From Magnetospira sp. (lineage in GTDB: Bacteria > Pseudomonadota > Alphaproteobacteria > Rhodospirillales > Magnetospiraceae), in NCBI GenBank assembly GCA_028277325.1, contig JANQGL010000017.1, positions 1 to 15,413 on the forward strand: DNA of 15,413 nucleotides, written 5' to 3'. The notes under the pieces were generated by a model. The model saw only the letters and a program-made list of their open reading frames with translations, made no database searches and was not told where the DNA came from. Shown here piece by piece: positions 1 to 7,602 of the stretch (its first letter is position 1; each line of letters opens with the position of its first letter). The translations under genes were made by a program, and so were the position numbers.

Positions 1-1
1 A

Positions 2-769
2 AAGCTGGAACGGCGCACCGCCGACCCGCGCAATCATGCGCGGCTGAATCTGCGCGATCCGCGCGACCCGGACTCGCGGGCCCAAAGGATCGTTCTCGCC
101 GATGCCGACGGCCGCACCGTCGCCGCCCTGCTGATCGGCAAGTCGGTGCCCGCCCTGGGCCGCGACACCCTGTTCGTGCGGGCCCCCGACGAGGACCGCT
201 GCTGGCTGGCCGGCGGCCGCCTGGCGGTGTCGCCGGACCCGGTGGACTGGATGGCGCGCCGGGTGGTCGATTTGCCGGCCGACCGCCTGCGGCGCCTGGC
301 GATACGGCATGCCGACGGCCAGGTGATCGCCCTGGCGCGGACCGTCCCGGGGGCGCCGCTGCGCCTCGCCGAGCAGCCGCCCGGCGTTCCGGCGGCCGAT
401 CCGGAGGACCTCGCGTCGCTGGCCGGGGCGCTGGCCGACCTGCGACTGGACGACGTGCGGCGGGCCGATCAGGTGCCGTTCGATCCCGACCACACCCTGC
501 GGATCGCCGCCGAAACCTTCGACGGCGACCTGCTGCGCCTCAGCCTGACCCGTCACGACGACGCCGACTGGGCGCGCCTGACCGTGGTCGCGGCGGGCGG
601 CGGGCGGTCCGGTCCGCTGCGCCGCGCGGCGACGCGGTTCGACGGCTGGCTGCTCCGGGTGCCGCACGCGGTGGCGACCCGCCTGCGGGTGCGTCTGGCC
701 GATTTGACCGGCGCCGCCGCCACGTCAGGTGGGGACCGCGAACCCGGTGAGCAGGCCGAGGAGCAATAG
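2..769 (+). CDS. DUF4340 domain-containing protein, 5'-truncated
   Basis: The reading frame is open from base 2, so the start lies before the window; 255 residues plus the stop are visible. The segment has the DUF4340 pattern: a basic, Arg-rich stretch, then a hydrophobic strand with an 'ADADGR' turn and 'LLIGK', a 'LFVRAPDEDRCWLAGGRL' segment, and 'DPVDWMARRVVDLPADR', which matches the usual W-L/M-x-R-x-(I/V)-(V/L)-D-(I/L)-P signature. In known genomes DUF4340 proteins are membrane-anchored partners encoded beside GldG-like/ABC-type gliding or export genes; those neighbours would lie left of the window. The C-terminus is acidic and low in complexity. Its last 45 bases overlap the convergent gene at 725-1006. 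The family call is from recognised motifs and the cellular role is unknown. Confidence 0.75.
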   Translation, partial: KLERRTADPRNHARLNLRDPRDPDSRAQRIVLADADGRTVAALLIGKSVPALGRDTLFVRAPDEDRCWLAGGRLAVSPDPVDWMARRVVDLPADRLRRLAIRHADGQVIALARTVPGAPLRLAEQPPGVPAADPEDLASLAGALADLRLDDVRRADQVPFDPDHTLRIAAETFDGDLLRLSLTRHDDADWARLTVVAAGGGRSGPLRRAATRFDGWLLRVPHAVATRLRVRLADLTGAAATSGGDREPGEQAEEQ

Positions 770-1006
770 GAACAGGGATTCGTCCCATCGGGTCAGGTTC
801 GGCGCGCCGTGCAGGAGCTCGCGGCGCACCGTGGCGGTGACCGCCGACACCATGGCCCCGATCCAGAACAGGAAACTCATCACCGCGAGCGCCCGCGTGC
901 CCCCGGTCGGCAGCGCGACGACCAGGGTGACGCCGATGAACATCGCCAGCCGGATCAGGCTGGGGCGGTTGCGGCGGAAAAAGGCGCTCCACGGTGACTC
1001 GGGCAT
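725..1006 (-). CDS. Small integral membrane protein, unknown function
   Basis: This is a 93-residue protein. I chose the ATG at 1006-1004 because an AGG lies about 6 bases upstream and because the Arg-rich sequence upstream in this frame looks non-coding. A basic N-terminus (FFRRNRPS) precedes three hydrophobic stretches at about residues 18-36, 39-61 and 77-92. A polar loop with 'VRRELLHGAPNLTRWDES' separates the last two. Basic residues flank helix 1 and follow helix 2, so the topology is probably N-in with three helices. It is convergent with the DUF4340 gene and overlaps its last 45 bases, and it is divergent from the gene at 1107. I do not recognise a family. The hydrophobic pattern with a good start and charged loops argues for a real gene. 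Confidence 0.65.
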   Translation of the reverse strand: MPESPWSAFFRRNRPSLIRLAMFIGVTLVVALPTGGTRALAVMSFLFWIGAMVSAVTATVRRELLHGAPNLTRWDESLFLLLLGLLTGFAVPT

Positions 1007-1106
1007 CGCGACCCTGCGTTCATGCTTGATTAACCGGTTCGGTCCTACTCTTTCCCGCGAGGCCGCGCAAGCGGCGACACCGCCACTTGGAACCCGGGAG
1101 ATCGTC

Positions 1107-1604
1107 ATGCTGATCCGACCGACCGACGAGCGGAACGCCTTCGAGAGCCGACTCTGCGCGGCTCTGCGCCGCGGCGTGCCGCTCGGCGACACCGCCAGCC
1201 TGGAGGTGATCCGGGCCTGGCTCGACATCTGCCGCGGCCTGGATCCGCGCAGCCTGCCGACGGCGATTCCCGAGGCCCTGGTCCGCCTGTCCCGCGACGC
1301 CGACTGGCGGCGATACATCGCCGCCTGCGGCCTGGCCGGCCGGCCGGCCCGGTTCCACCTGGAACTGGCGGTCACCATCGCCTGCTATGGCCGCCTGCGC
1401 GACGAGGCGTTCGGCGACCGCCTGGCCGACGACCTGCCGGCGCGGTCCGGTGACGGAATCGGCGCGATCGCCGAGGGGCTCGTCGCCCTGACCCGCGCCG
1501 CCCACCGGATCGACATGGTGTGCGGCGACCTGGAGGCGCAACTGCGCGACGTCGAGCGCGACCTGGCCCGGCTGCTCGGCACCCCGAGGCGGCTGGCGGC
1601 GTGA
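1107..1604 (+). CDS. Hypothetical protein, 165 aa, upstream of glucokinase
   Basis: The ATG at 1107 has a GGGAG Shine-Dalgarno 7 bases upstream (1095-1099). The open frame begins much earlier, but its upstream part lies antisense to the membrane-protein gene and has no comparable start. The protein looks mostly alpha-helical and soluble, with a charged C-terminal helix at about residues 130-160 that could form a short coiled coil. No signal peptide, membrane segment or catalytic motif is visible, and I do not recognise a family. Its stop is only 4 bases before the glucokinase TTG start, so the two genes are very likely co-transcribed and translationally coupled. That suggests a link to glucose metabolism, by context only. 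Confidence 0.7.
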   Translation: MLIRPTDERNAFESRLCAALRRGVPLGDTASLEVIRAWLDICRGLDPRSLPTAIPEALVRLSRDADWRRYIAACGLAGRPARFHLELAVTIACYGRLRDEAFGDRLADDLPARSGDGIGAIAEGLVALTRAAHRIDMVCGDLEAQLRDVERDLARLLGTPRRLAA

Positions 1605-1608
1605 CGCC

Positions 1609-2553
1609 TTGGTCGGCCTGATCGCCGACATCGGGGGCACCAACATCCGCTTCGCCCTGTGCGATCCGGCGGCCGGTCCGCGCGACGCGGTGACCCTGCC
1701 CTGCAACGCGTTCGAGGGCCCGGCGGCGGCCGCCGCCGCCTATCTGGATCAGGTCCGTCCCCCGCACCCGCCGCGCCGCGCCGCCTTCGCGGTCGCCTGC
1801 CCGGTCGACGGCGACCGCATCGAACTGACCAACAGCGCCTGGCGGTTCTCGGTCGCCGAGACCCGCCGGGCGCTGCGCCTCGATACCCTCGACGTGATCA
1901 ACGATTTCGCGGCCAATGCCCTGGCGGCACCGCAACTGGGGCCGGGCGACCGGGTGCAGGTGGGCGGCGGGACGCCGCGCCCGGACGCCCCGATCGCGGT
2001 GCTCGGCCCCGGTACCGGGCTCGGCGTGGCCAGCGTGATCCCGCGGGACGGCGGCTGGATCGCCCTGCCCGGCGAGGGCGGTCACGCCACCCTGCCGGCG
2101 GCCGACGACCGCGAGGCGGCGGTGATCGCCCGCCTGCGCAAGCGGTACGGGCACGTCTCGGCGGAGCGCCTGCTGTCGGGGAGCGGGCTGGAGCTGCTCC
2201 ACCGAACCCTCTGCGAGCTCGATGGCCGGCCCCCGGAGGCCCTCGACGCGGCCGCCGTGGGCGCCGCCGCCGACCGGCCCGGCCCGGCCGCCGACGCCCT
2301 GGAGATGTTCTTCGCCCTGCTCGGCACGGTGGCCGGCAACCTGGCGCTGAGCGTCGGGGCACGCGGCGGGGTGTTCGTGATGGGCGGCATCGTGCCGCGC
2401 TATCTGGGGCGCTTCGCCGACTCCGGGTTCCGGGCCCGGTTCGAGGCCAAGGGGCGGTTCGCCGGCTATTTGGCCGAGATTCCCAGCTGGGTGGCGACCC
2501 ATCCGAACCCCGCCTTCGTCGGCCTGTCGCGCCTGGTCGCCGCGCCGGCTTGA
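1609..2553 (+). CDS. glk: Glucokinase (ATP-dependent, ROK-unrelated Glk family)
   Basis: This cytoplasmic enzyme phosphorylates glucose to glucose 6-phosphate with ATP, feeding the Entner-Doudoroff or pentose phosphate routes. The product is 314 residues, against about 321 for the E. coli enzyme. Visible motifs are the phosphate-1 loop 'IADIGGTNIRFAL' (residues 5-17), the 'VINDFAANALA' block with the probable catalytic base Asp99, the phosphate-2 motif 'LGPGTGLGVA' (132-141), 'GEGGHATLP' (155-163) around the sugar-binding site, and 'VFVMGGIVPRY' near the C-terminus. The start is TTG at 1609, immediately before the conserved 'VGLIADIGGTN'. No ATG in this frame fits the family N-terminus, and the Shine-Dalgarno is weak. 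Translation probably depends on coupling to the gene that ends at 1604. A rare start plus coupling would keep expression modest. Confidence 0.93.
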   Translation: MVGLIADIGGTNIRFALCDPAAGPRDAVTLPCNAFEGPAAAAAAYLDQVRPPHPPRRAAFAVACPVDGDRIELTNSAWRFSVAETRRALRLDTLDVINDFAANALAAPQLGPGDRVQVGGGTPRPDAPIAVLGPGTGLGVASVIPRDGGWIALPGEGGHATLPAADDREAAVIARLRKRYGHVSAERLLSGSGLELLHRTLCELDGRPPEALDAAAVGAAADRPGPAADALEMFFALLGTVAGNLALSVGARGGVFVMGGIVPRYLGRFADSGFRARFEAKGRFAGYLAEIPSWVATHPNPAFVGLSRLVAAPA

Positions 2554-2689
2554 CGCGCCGCCGCCATCCGACCACATTTACCGGGAACGCGGAGGTGCCT
2601 TGAGGCCCCCGCGCCGGATGCCCGCGACGGGGTCCGGCGGTGCCGTCGCGCGACGGTCCGCGTGGGACTCGCTCGTGGAGGAGATCGAC

Positions 2690-3133
2690 ATGACCAGGGT
2701 ATCCGCCTTCAACAGCCCGCTGCTGCTCGGGTTCGACCATTTCGAGCGGCTGCTCGACCGGGTCGCCAAAACGTCGGCCGACGGCTATCCGCCCTACAAC
2801 ATCGAGCAGATCGGCGACAGCCGCCTGCGCATCACGCTCGCGGTGGCCGGTTTCCGGATGGCCGACCTGGCGATCACGGTGGAGGAGAACCAGCTCATGG
2901 TGCGCGGCCAGAGCTCGGAGGACGACAGCGAGCGCGTCTTCCTGCATCGCGGCATCGCGGCCCGCCAGTTCCAGCGCAGCTTCGTGCTGGCCGAGGGAAT
3001 CGAGGTGCTGGGCGCGCGGCTCGACAACGGACTCCTGCACGTGGATCTGGTGCGCCGCGAGCCGGAAAGCCGGGTCCGGCAGATCCGGATCGAAACCGGT
3101 GGCGACGCGCCGGAAACGCTCGCCGCCCAATAG
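2690..3133 (+). CDS. Small heat-shock protein, Hsp20/alpha-crystallin family (IbpA-like)
   Basis: This is an ATP-independent holdase chaperone that binds unfolding proteins in the cytoplasm and forms oligomers. The 147-residue product has a short N-terminal arm ('FNSPLLLGFDHFERLL'). An alpha-crystallin domain follows at about 33-128, starting at 'YPPYNIEQ' and including 'RLRITLAVAGF', 'FLHRGIAARQFQRSFVL' and the conserved 'LDNGLLHVDL'. An I-R-I motif at 132-134 serves as the C-terminal I-x-I anchor. The ATG at 2690 has a GGAGGAG Shine-Dalgarno 6 bases upstream and gives the family N-terminus; an in-frame TTG at 2600 would add 30 residues with no family resemblance. The DUF1150 gene follows 63 bases on. 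I found no convincing RpoH-type promoter in the 136-base upstream gap (2554-2689). Confidence 0.93.
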   Translation: MTRVSAFNSPLLLGFDHFERLLDRVAKTSADGYPPYNIEQIGDSRLRITLAVAGFRMADLAITVEENQLMVRGQSSEDDSERVFLHRGIAARQFQRSFVLAEGIEVLGARLDNGLLHVDLVRREPESRVRQIRIETGGDAPETLAAQ

Positions 3134-3196
3134 GCGGCGCGCCGACCGTGCCGGCGCCGGTCGAGGACGACGGCGCCCGTGAGAAGGAACGATGCC

Positions 3197-3433
3197 ATGA
3201 CCAATGCCCCGCATACCGACGGTCGCGCCGCCGCCGCGACCGCTTTCGGGCCCGACGAATTCGCGGCCTGGGGGCTGAACGAGATCGCCTACGTGGAGCC
3301 GATCCTGGCGGGGGGCGAGACCGTCTACGGACTCTTCGCCGCCAACGGCCGGCGGCTCGGCGTCGCGCCCGATGCCGCGAGCGCGGCCGCCGCGGCGCTC
3401 CAGAAAGACCTGTTCCCGCTTCCGGTCCATTGA
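3197..3433 (+). CDS. DUF1150 family small protein
   Basis: The product is 78 residues. The core 'FGPDEFAAWGLNEIAYVEPI' and the following 'VYGLFAANGRRLGVAPD' match the alphaproteobacterial DUF1150 family, which is usually encoded directly after an Hsp20 gene, as here. The ATG at 3197 has an AAGGA Shine-Dalgarno at 3184-3188. An in-frame GTG at 3179 and an out-of-frame ATG at 3192 fit less well. The N-terminal 18 residues are Ala-rich and variable, and no membrane segment is visible. Its function is unknown; by conserved neighbourhood it probably assists or is co-induced with the small heat-shock protein. Confidence 0.87.
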   Translation: MTNAPHTDGRAAAATAFGPDEFAAWGLNEIAYVEPILAGGETVYGLFAANGRRLGVAPDAASAAAAALQKDLFPLPVH

Positions 3434-3437
3434 CCGG

Positions 3438-3465
3438 GCGCCGCGGCCGGTCCCCGGCCCGGCGC
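3438..3465 (+). terminator. GC-rich hairpin after the hsp20-DUF1150 pair
   Basis: Arms 3438-3443 and 3460-3465 pair over 6 bp. An inner 5-bp stem (3445-3449 with 3455-3459) stacks on it, with one bulged C at 3444 and a 5-base loop. It starts 5 bases after the DUF1150 stop. There is no T-run downstream, so it may be a 3'-end stabiliser or assist Rho-dependent ending rather than act as a classical intrinsic terminator. Confidence 0.5.
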
Positions 3466-3544
3466 GGCGTTCCGCCGGGACGCGCCCGGGCGGACGATGT
3501 CCTGCCAACCCGGGTCGATTCGTCGGCCGGCCAAGATTCTCCCG

Positions 3545-4441
3545 ATGCTGTCACGCCTCTACGCCAACCCCTACCTGCTGCTGACCCTCGCGGTGGCGTT
3601 CTGGGCGATCAACTTCATCGTCGGCCGGGCGGTCAACCAGGACGTGCCGCCGGTCGGCCTGGCGTTCTGGCGCTGGGCCGGGGCGCTGCTCATCCTCACC
3701 CCGTTCGCCCTGCGCCACCTGCGCCGCGACCTGCCCGCGCTGCGGGCCGGCTGGCGCAACGTGCTGCTCTGCTCGGTGACCGGGATCACCGTCTTCAACA
3801 CCCTGGTCTACATGGGCTTGCATCACACGGTGGCGATCAACGGGGCGCTGCTGCAGTCGGCCATGCCGGCGCTGATCGTGCTGCTGTCGTTCCTGGCCCT
3901 GGGCGAGTCGTTCCGGCCGATCCAGATTTTCGGCCTCGTGGTTTCCACGGTCGGGGTGCTGACCGTGGTGACGCGCGGCGATCCGGCGGTGCTGGCCGAC
4001 CTGGGGCTCAACCGGGGCGACCTTCTGGTCCTGGTCGCGGTGATCTCCTACGCCATCTATTCGGTGGCCGTGAAGCGCCGGCCGCCGGTGCATCCGCTGA
4101 GCTTCGTCTGGATCACCTTTCTGGTCGGGCTGGTCGCGCTGGCGCCGTTCTACGCGGCCGAACACCTGTCGGGCGACGTGATGCGGCTCACCGACCCGGT
4201 GACCCTGGGCGCGGTGGGCTACGTGATGGTGTTTCCGTCGATCCTGTCCTACCTGTTCTTCAACCGCGGGGTGGAGCTGGTCGGGCCGGGCCGGGCCGGC
4301 CTGTTCATCCACCTGCTGCCGGTGTTCGCCGGCCTGCTCGCGGTCGGTCTGCTGGGCGAGGCGTTCCGCTGGTATCACGCGGCCGGTCTGGGGCTGATCG
4401 TCGCCGGGATCAGTCTCGCCAACCGCCGACCGGCGCCTTGA
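3545..4441 (+). CDS. DMT superfamily transporter, EamA family
   Basis: This is an inner-membrane exporter-type protein with ten predicted helices in two EamA repeats. The first repeat (about residues 8-140) opens with 'YLLLTLAVAFWAINFIVGRAV', the usual helix-1 pattern, and includes 'FWRW' and 'NTLVYMGLHHTVAINGALLQSAMPALIVLLSFLALGE' in successive segments. The second (about 150-290) ends with 'LGEAFRWYHAAGLGLIVAGI'. The ATG at 3545 gives a normal 298-residue protein. An ATG at 3497 in the same frame would add 16 polar residues; neither start has a strong Shine-Dalgarno. The substrate cannot be read from sequence; family members export amino acids or small metabolites. The gene at 4473 follows after 31 bases and may be co-transcribed. 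Confidence 0.9.
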   Translation: MLSRLYANPYLLLTLAVAFWAINFIVGRAVNQDVPPVGLAFWRWAGALLILTPFALRHLRRDLPALRAGWRNVLLCSVTGITVFNTLVYMGLHHTVAINGALLQSAMPALIVLLSFLALGESFRPIQIFGLVVSTVGVLTVVTRGDPAVLADLGLNRGDLLVLVAVISYAIYSVAVKRRPPVHPLSFVWITFLVGLVALAPFYAAEHLSGDVMRLTDPVTLGAVGYVMVFPSILSYLFFNRGVELVGPGRAGLFIHLLPVFAGLLAVGLLGEAFRWYHAAGLGLIVAGISLANRRPAP

Positions 4442-4472
4442 CTTCGCCATACATGCGACTCACAGTCTCCCC

Positions 4473-5582
4473 ATGCGTCCTGGTCTGATCGTCACGCTGT
4501 GCATGGTTCTTCTGTCGGGAGGTTGCGCCCGTGCCGACGTGGCGGCCGATCTCGAACGGATTCGCCTGCCGGCGGGGTTCTCCATTGCCGTCTGGGCGCG
4601 GGTGCCCGGCGCGCGGTCGCTGGCCGTGGCGCCGGAGTTGGGCGCGGTGTTCGTGGGCACCCGCGACGATCGGGTGTTCGCGGTGGTCGACCGCGACCGC
4701 GACGGCGCCGCCGACGAGGCCTTCCAGGTGGCGTCCGGGCTGAAGGTGCCGAACGGCGTCGCCTGGCGCGACGGTCACCTCTACGTGGTCGAGCAGCATC
4801 GCCTGCTGCGGATGCCCGTCGCGGCGCTGCCGCCGGACGGACCTATGCGCGCCGAGGTGCTGTTCGACGACCTGCCGGACCGCCGCTGGCACGGCTGGCG
4901 CTATGCCGCGTTCGGCCCCGACGGGGCGCTCTACGTGGCGGTGGGCGCGGCCTGCAACGTCTGCGCCCCGAACGGCCTCGAAGGATCGATCCTGCGGTTC
5001 GATCCGGAGACCTGGACGCCGACCGTGCATGCCACCGGGGTCCGCAATTCGGTCGGCATGGATTTCCATCCGCTGACCGGCGAACTGTTCTTCACCGACA
5101 ACGGGGCCGACTGGATGGGGGACGACGCGCCCAATGACGAGTTGAATCACGCCCCCGAACCGGGATTGCATTTCGGATTCCCGTACTTCGGCGGCGGGTC
5201 CCATCGCACCGACGACTTCGCGGCCCAGACGCCGCCCGCCGACACCCGGCTGCCGGTGATTCCCTTCAACGCCCACGTGGCGGCGCTCGGCCTTCGCTTC
5301 TACACCGGGGCGCGGTTCCCGGCCGCGTACCGGAACGACGCCTTGGTGGCCCAGCACGGCTCCTGGAACCGGTCGGTCCCGGACGGCTACCGGGTGATGC
5401 GGGTGCGCTTCGACGACGCCGGGCGGGCGCTCGCCAAGGAGGTGTTCGCCGAGGGCTGGCTGGTCGATGGCGAGTCCTGGGGCCGCCCGGTCGACGTGGC
5501 GGTGCTGTGGGACGGAACGCTTCTGGTGTCCGATGACGCCAACGGCGCGATCTACCGGATCGATTACGCGGCCGCGCCGTGA
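4473..5582 (+). CDS. Exported sorbosone dehydrogenase-type PQQ beta-propeller protein
   Basis: The 369-residue product belongs to the glucose/sorbosone dehydrogenase superfamily, soluble six-bladed propellers that oxidise sugars or aldoses in the periplasm, often with PQQ. The N-terminal hydrophobic segment ends in 'LLSGGC', which fits a lipobox with Cys18; an alternative signal peptidase I site is A-R-A before Asp22. The family pattern is visible in 'KVPNGVAWRDGHLYV', the probable catalytic His140 in 'RRWHGWRYAAFGPDG', the metal/cofactor region 'TGVRNSVGMDFHP' followed by 'FFTDNGADWMGDD', and 'VAQHGSWNRS' (292-301). Cys161 and Cys164 form a CxxC that could be a disulfide or a haem-like half motif, but no full CxxCH is present. 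The Shine-Dalgarno is weak. The true substrate and PQQ dependence are not shown by sequence alone. Confidence 0.85.
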   Translation: MRPGLIVTLCMVLLSGGCARADVAADLERIRLPAGFSIAVWARVPGARSLAVAPELGAVFVGTRDDRVFAVVDRDRDGAADEAFQVASGLKVPNGVAWRDGHLYVVEQHRLLRMPVAALPPDGPMRAEVLFDDLPDRRWHGWRYAAFGPDGALYVAVGAACNVCAPNGLEGSILRFDPETWTPTVHATGVRNSVGMDFHPLTGELFFTDNGADWMGDDAPNDELNHAPEPGLHFGFPYFGGGSHRTDDFAAQTPPADTRLPVIPFNAHVAALGLRFYTGARFPAAYRNDALVAQHGSWNRSVPDGYRVMRVRFDDAGRALAKEVFAEGWLVDGESWGRPVDVAVLWDGTLLVSDDANGAIYRIDYAAAP

Positions 5583-5583
5583 C

Positions 5584-5601
5584 CGCCGGCTTCGGCCGGC
5601 G
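5584..5601 (+). terminator. UUCG-loop hairpin directly after the propeller gene
   Basis: A perfect 7-bp stem (5584-5590 with 5595-5601) closes a TTCG tetraloop one base after the stop codon. C(UUCG)G loops are exceptionally stable in RNA. No T-run follows, so it may work as an RNA 3' end protector or a pause site rather than a full intrinsic terminator. Confidence 0.5.
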
Positions 5602-5856
5602 CGACGGTGCCCAACGACACCGGAACGCCAAGCCGAAGAGCGCCCTTTGAGTCGTGAAGCCCGGGATAACGCCCCGAGGGTCCGGCAGAACAGGCATCGC
5701 CGCATGGTGCGGGGGCGTGCGGCGCGACGGGCGTCAGGGGGTCCGTCCGCGGCCGATGGACGGCCGTTCCGGCCGCGAAGCGGCGAGAAGCCGGCACGTA
5801 AATTCGTATCGTTGCCGGGTCGCGTGGTGTAGACTCCAGGATGTCCGACACATCCA
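5602..5856. other. Intergenic gap before the histidine kinase, nothing firm
   Basis: I see no gene, RNA or clear promoter here. A few short GC dyads occur (for example around 5750-5775) and a less GC-rich patch lies at about 5798-5812. The open frames crossing the region look like shadows: they are Arg-rich and lack family motifs. The kinase promoter probably lies in the AT-richer patch, but I could not assign -35 and -10 boxes. Confidence 0.4.
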
Positions 5857-7557
5857 ATGACCACTCGCATGCAAGGGACCATGGAGCGCCTTCGGGAAGA
5901 ATTTTCCACCGAGACGGAGTGGATCGTTCAGCGCGTCCTGTCCCGGGTGGAAACGGGATCCAAGACGTTTTCGTTCGCCCTCAAGAACCCGATCCTGCGG
6001 AACGCCGTTATCCGCATCAATGGCCTGGTGGCCTTGGTGCTGGACAAGGGCGAGGCCGCCGACCCCCTGGTCGGCCAGTTCGGGCGCGAACAGGCGTCGC
6101 TGCACCGGAAGCGCGGCATTACGCTGGTCAGCTTCATGACCTTGCTCAAGCACTTCCGCGACACCTACCGGGAGTTGATGGTCCGGCAGGACGCCGACCG
6201 GGCCGGCGACCGCGAGGCGCGACTGGGGTTGATCGACCGCATGTTCGACAACCTGGAGTTCGAGGTGCTGACCGAATGGCCGGCTGAAATCGTCCTCGCG
6301 GCGCCGCCGGAGACCGGCCCGGGCGTGTTGGCGGACGAGTCGCTGGTCCGCTATCGGCAGATCTTCGAATCCATCGCCGCGCCGATCGTGCTGATCGACG
6401 ATGCCGGGGTGATCGACGACATCAACGCCGCGGCGCGCGACCTGTTCGTCGGCCCCTCGGTGCCGGGGGCGGTCTACTACGGCGAGGGCGAGATGCCCTA
6501 TCTGTCGGAGGACCTGGTGCGGTTCGTGCGCGAGTTCGGCGAGGAGGAGCGTTGCGAGCGGGTCATGCACACGCGCCATGGGATCCGTCAGTTCGAGGTG
6601 GCGGTTATTCACCTGACGGACGAAAGCGGGACCTTTGCCGGCTCCATGACGCTGTTCGAGGACGTGACCCGCCGCACCGAGATCGAGGAGACTCTGCAGC
6701 GCGAGAAGGACCGCCTGGAAGATCTGGTCGCCATGCGCACGGCCGAGGTCAACACGACCATGGCGCGGCTGCGCGAGGAGGAGGTGGAACGCAAGGCGAT
6801 CGAGGAAAGCCTCCACAAGACCATCGATCAACTGACGAAATCGAACACCGAACTGGAGCGGTTCGCCAATTTCGCGTCGCATGACCTCAAGGAATCGGCG
6901 CGCCTGGTGGCCAGCTACGCCGAGCTGATCAGCCGCCGCCTGGGCGACGGAGTGGATTCCTCGATGCGGGAGTTCCTGTCGTTCCTGGCCGAAAGCGGCA
7001 AGCGGATGAGCCGGCAGGTGGAGGACCTTCTGGCCTACTCGCGCACCCAGACGCGGGTTCATCCGTTCGCCGATGTCGATGCGCGGCGGATCGTCACCGC
7101 GGCGCTGGGCAACCTGGACGACGACATCCGGGAGTCCGCGGCCGAGGTGCAGATCCGGCCGCTCCCCATCGTCTGGTGCGACGAGTTCCAGATTCAGGAG
7201 GTGTTCCAGCATCTGATCGGCAACGCCATCAAGTTCCGGCATCCGGACCGAACGCCGGTGATCGAGATCGGCGCCGACATCTCGGGCGACGAGGCGGTCC
7301 TGTTCATGCGCGACAACGGGATCGGCATCGACCCGCTGTTCGCCGATCAGATTTTCGTGATCTTCAAGCGCCTCCACACCAAGGACATGTACCCGGGCAG
7401 CGGCATCGGCCTGGCCCTGTGCAAGCGCATCGTCGAACGCCACGGCGGACGGATCTGGCTCGACACGTCGGCCGGCGACGCCACCGTGTTCCGGTTTTCG
7501 CTGCCGTTGGCCGATCCTCAGGCGCGCCCGGCGACCACCCGCCGCGCCGCCCGCTGA
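5857..7557 (+). CDS. Soluble PAS-domain sensor histidine kinase
   Basis: The product is 566 residues with no signal peptide or membrane helix, so the sensing is cytoplasmic. Residues 1-140 form an all-helical N-terminal domain that loosely resembles RsbR-type/globin-like sensor domains (low confidence). A PAS domain spans about 164-275 ('RYRQIFESIAAPIVLIDDAG'), and a coiled coil covers about 276-335. The dimerisation domain starts at 333 with catalytic His342 in 'FASHDLKESAR'. The ATPase part shows the N box 'HLIGNAIKF' (Asn456), G1 'DNGIGI' (486-491) and G2 'GSGIGLALCKRIVERHGG' (514-531). The kinase core resembles the bacteriophytochrome-type clade, but the usual Pro after the H-box Glu is replaced ('KESAR'). 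Start choice is uncertain: ATGs at 5857, 5869 and 5881 are all in frame and none has a well-spaced Shine-Dalgarno. No response regulator gene is next to it. Confidence 0.9.
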   Translation: MTTRMQGTMERLREEFSTETEWIVQRVLSRVETGSKTFSFALKNPILRNAVIRINGLVALVLDKGEAADPLVGQFGREQASLHRKRGITLVSFMTLLKHFRDTYRELMVRQDADRAGDREARLGLIDRMFDNLEFEVLTEWPAEIVLAAPPETGPGVLADESLVRYRQIFESIAAPIVLIDDAGVIDDINAAARDLFVGPSVPGAVYYGEGEMPYLSEDLVRFVREFGEEERCERVMHTRHGIRQFEVAVIHLTDESGTFAGSMTLFEDVTRRTEIEETLQREKDRLEDLVAMRTAEVNTTMARLREEEVERKAIEESLHKTIDQLTKSNTELERFANFASHDLKESARLVASYAELISRRLGDGVDSSMREFLSFLAESGKRMSRQVEDLLAYSRTQTRVHPFADVDARRIVTAALGNLDDDIRESAAEVQIRPLPIVWCDEFQIQEVFQHLIGNAIKFRHPDRTPVIEIGADISGDEAVLFMRDNGIGIDPLFADQIFVIFKRLHTKDMYPGSGIGLALCKRIVERHGGRIWLDTSAGDATVFRFSLPLADPQARPATTRRAAR

Positions 7558-7584
7558 CGCGGCCCTTCGCGGGGGAGGGCCGCG
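7558..7584. terminator. Bidirectional hairpin between kinase and apt
   Basis: Perfect 9-bp arms 7558-7566 and 7576-7584 enclose a 9-base loop. It starts right after the kinase stop and lies 18 bases past the apt stop on the other strand, the expected place for a shared terminator of two convergent genes. T-runs are absent on both sides. Confidence 0.6.
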
Positions 7585-7602
7585 ATCCGTCCGCCGGGTC
7601 GC

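Noticed and set aside
2599..2627. CTTGAG followed by CCC-rich sequence as an RpoH promoter for the hsp20 gene
   Set aside because: No good -10 element appears at the expected distance; the match is limited to the first four bases of the -35 box.
2668..2684. ROSE-type thermometer masking the hsp20 Shine-Dalgarno
   Set aside because: Only a 3-bp pairing (CTC with GAG) can be drawn with confidence and the characteristic conserved anti-Shine-Dalgarno sequence is not seen.
4969..4980. Possible haem c site in the propeller protein (Cys161-Asn-Val-Cys164)
   Set aside because: The residue after the second Cys is Ala, not His, so it is not a CxxCH haem-binding motif; a disulfide is more likely.
5654..5860. 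68-codon frame in the gap before the histidine kinase
   Set aside because: No Shine-Dalgarno, Arg-rich composition and no recognisable family; most likely a chance frame.
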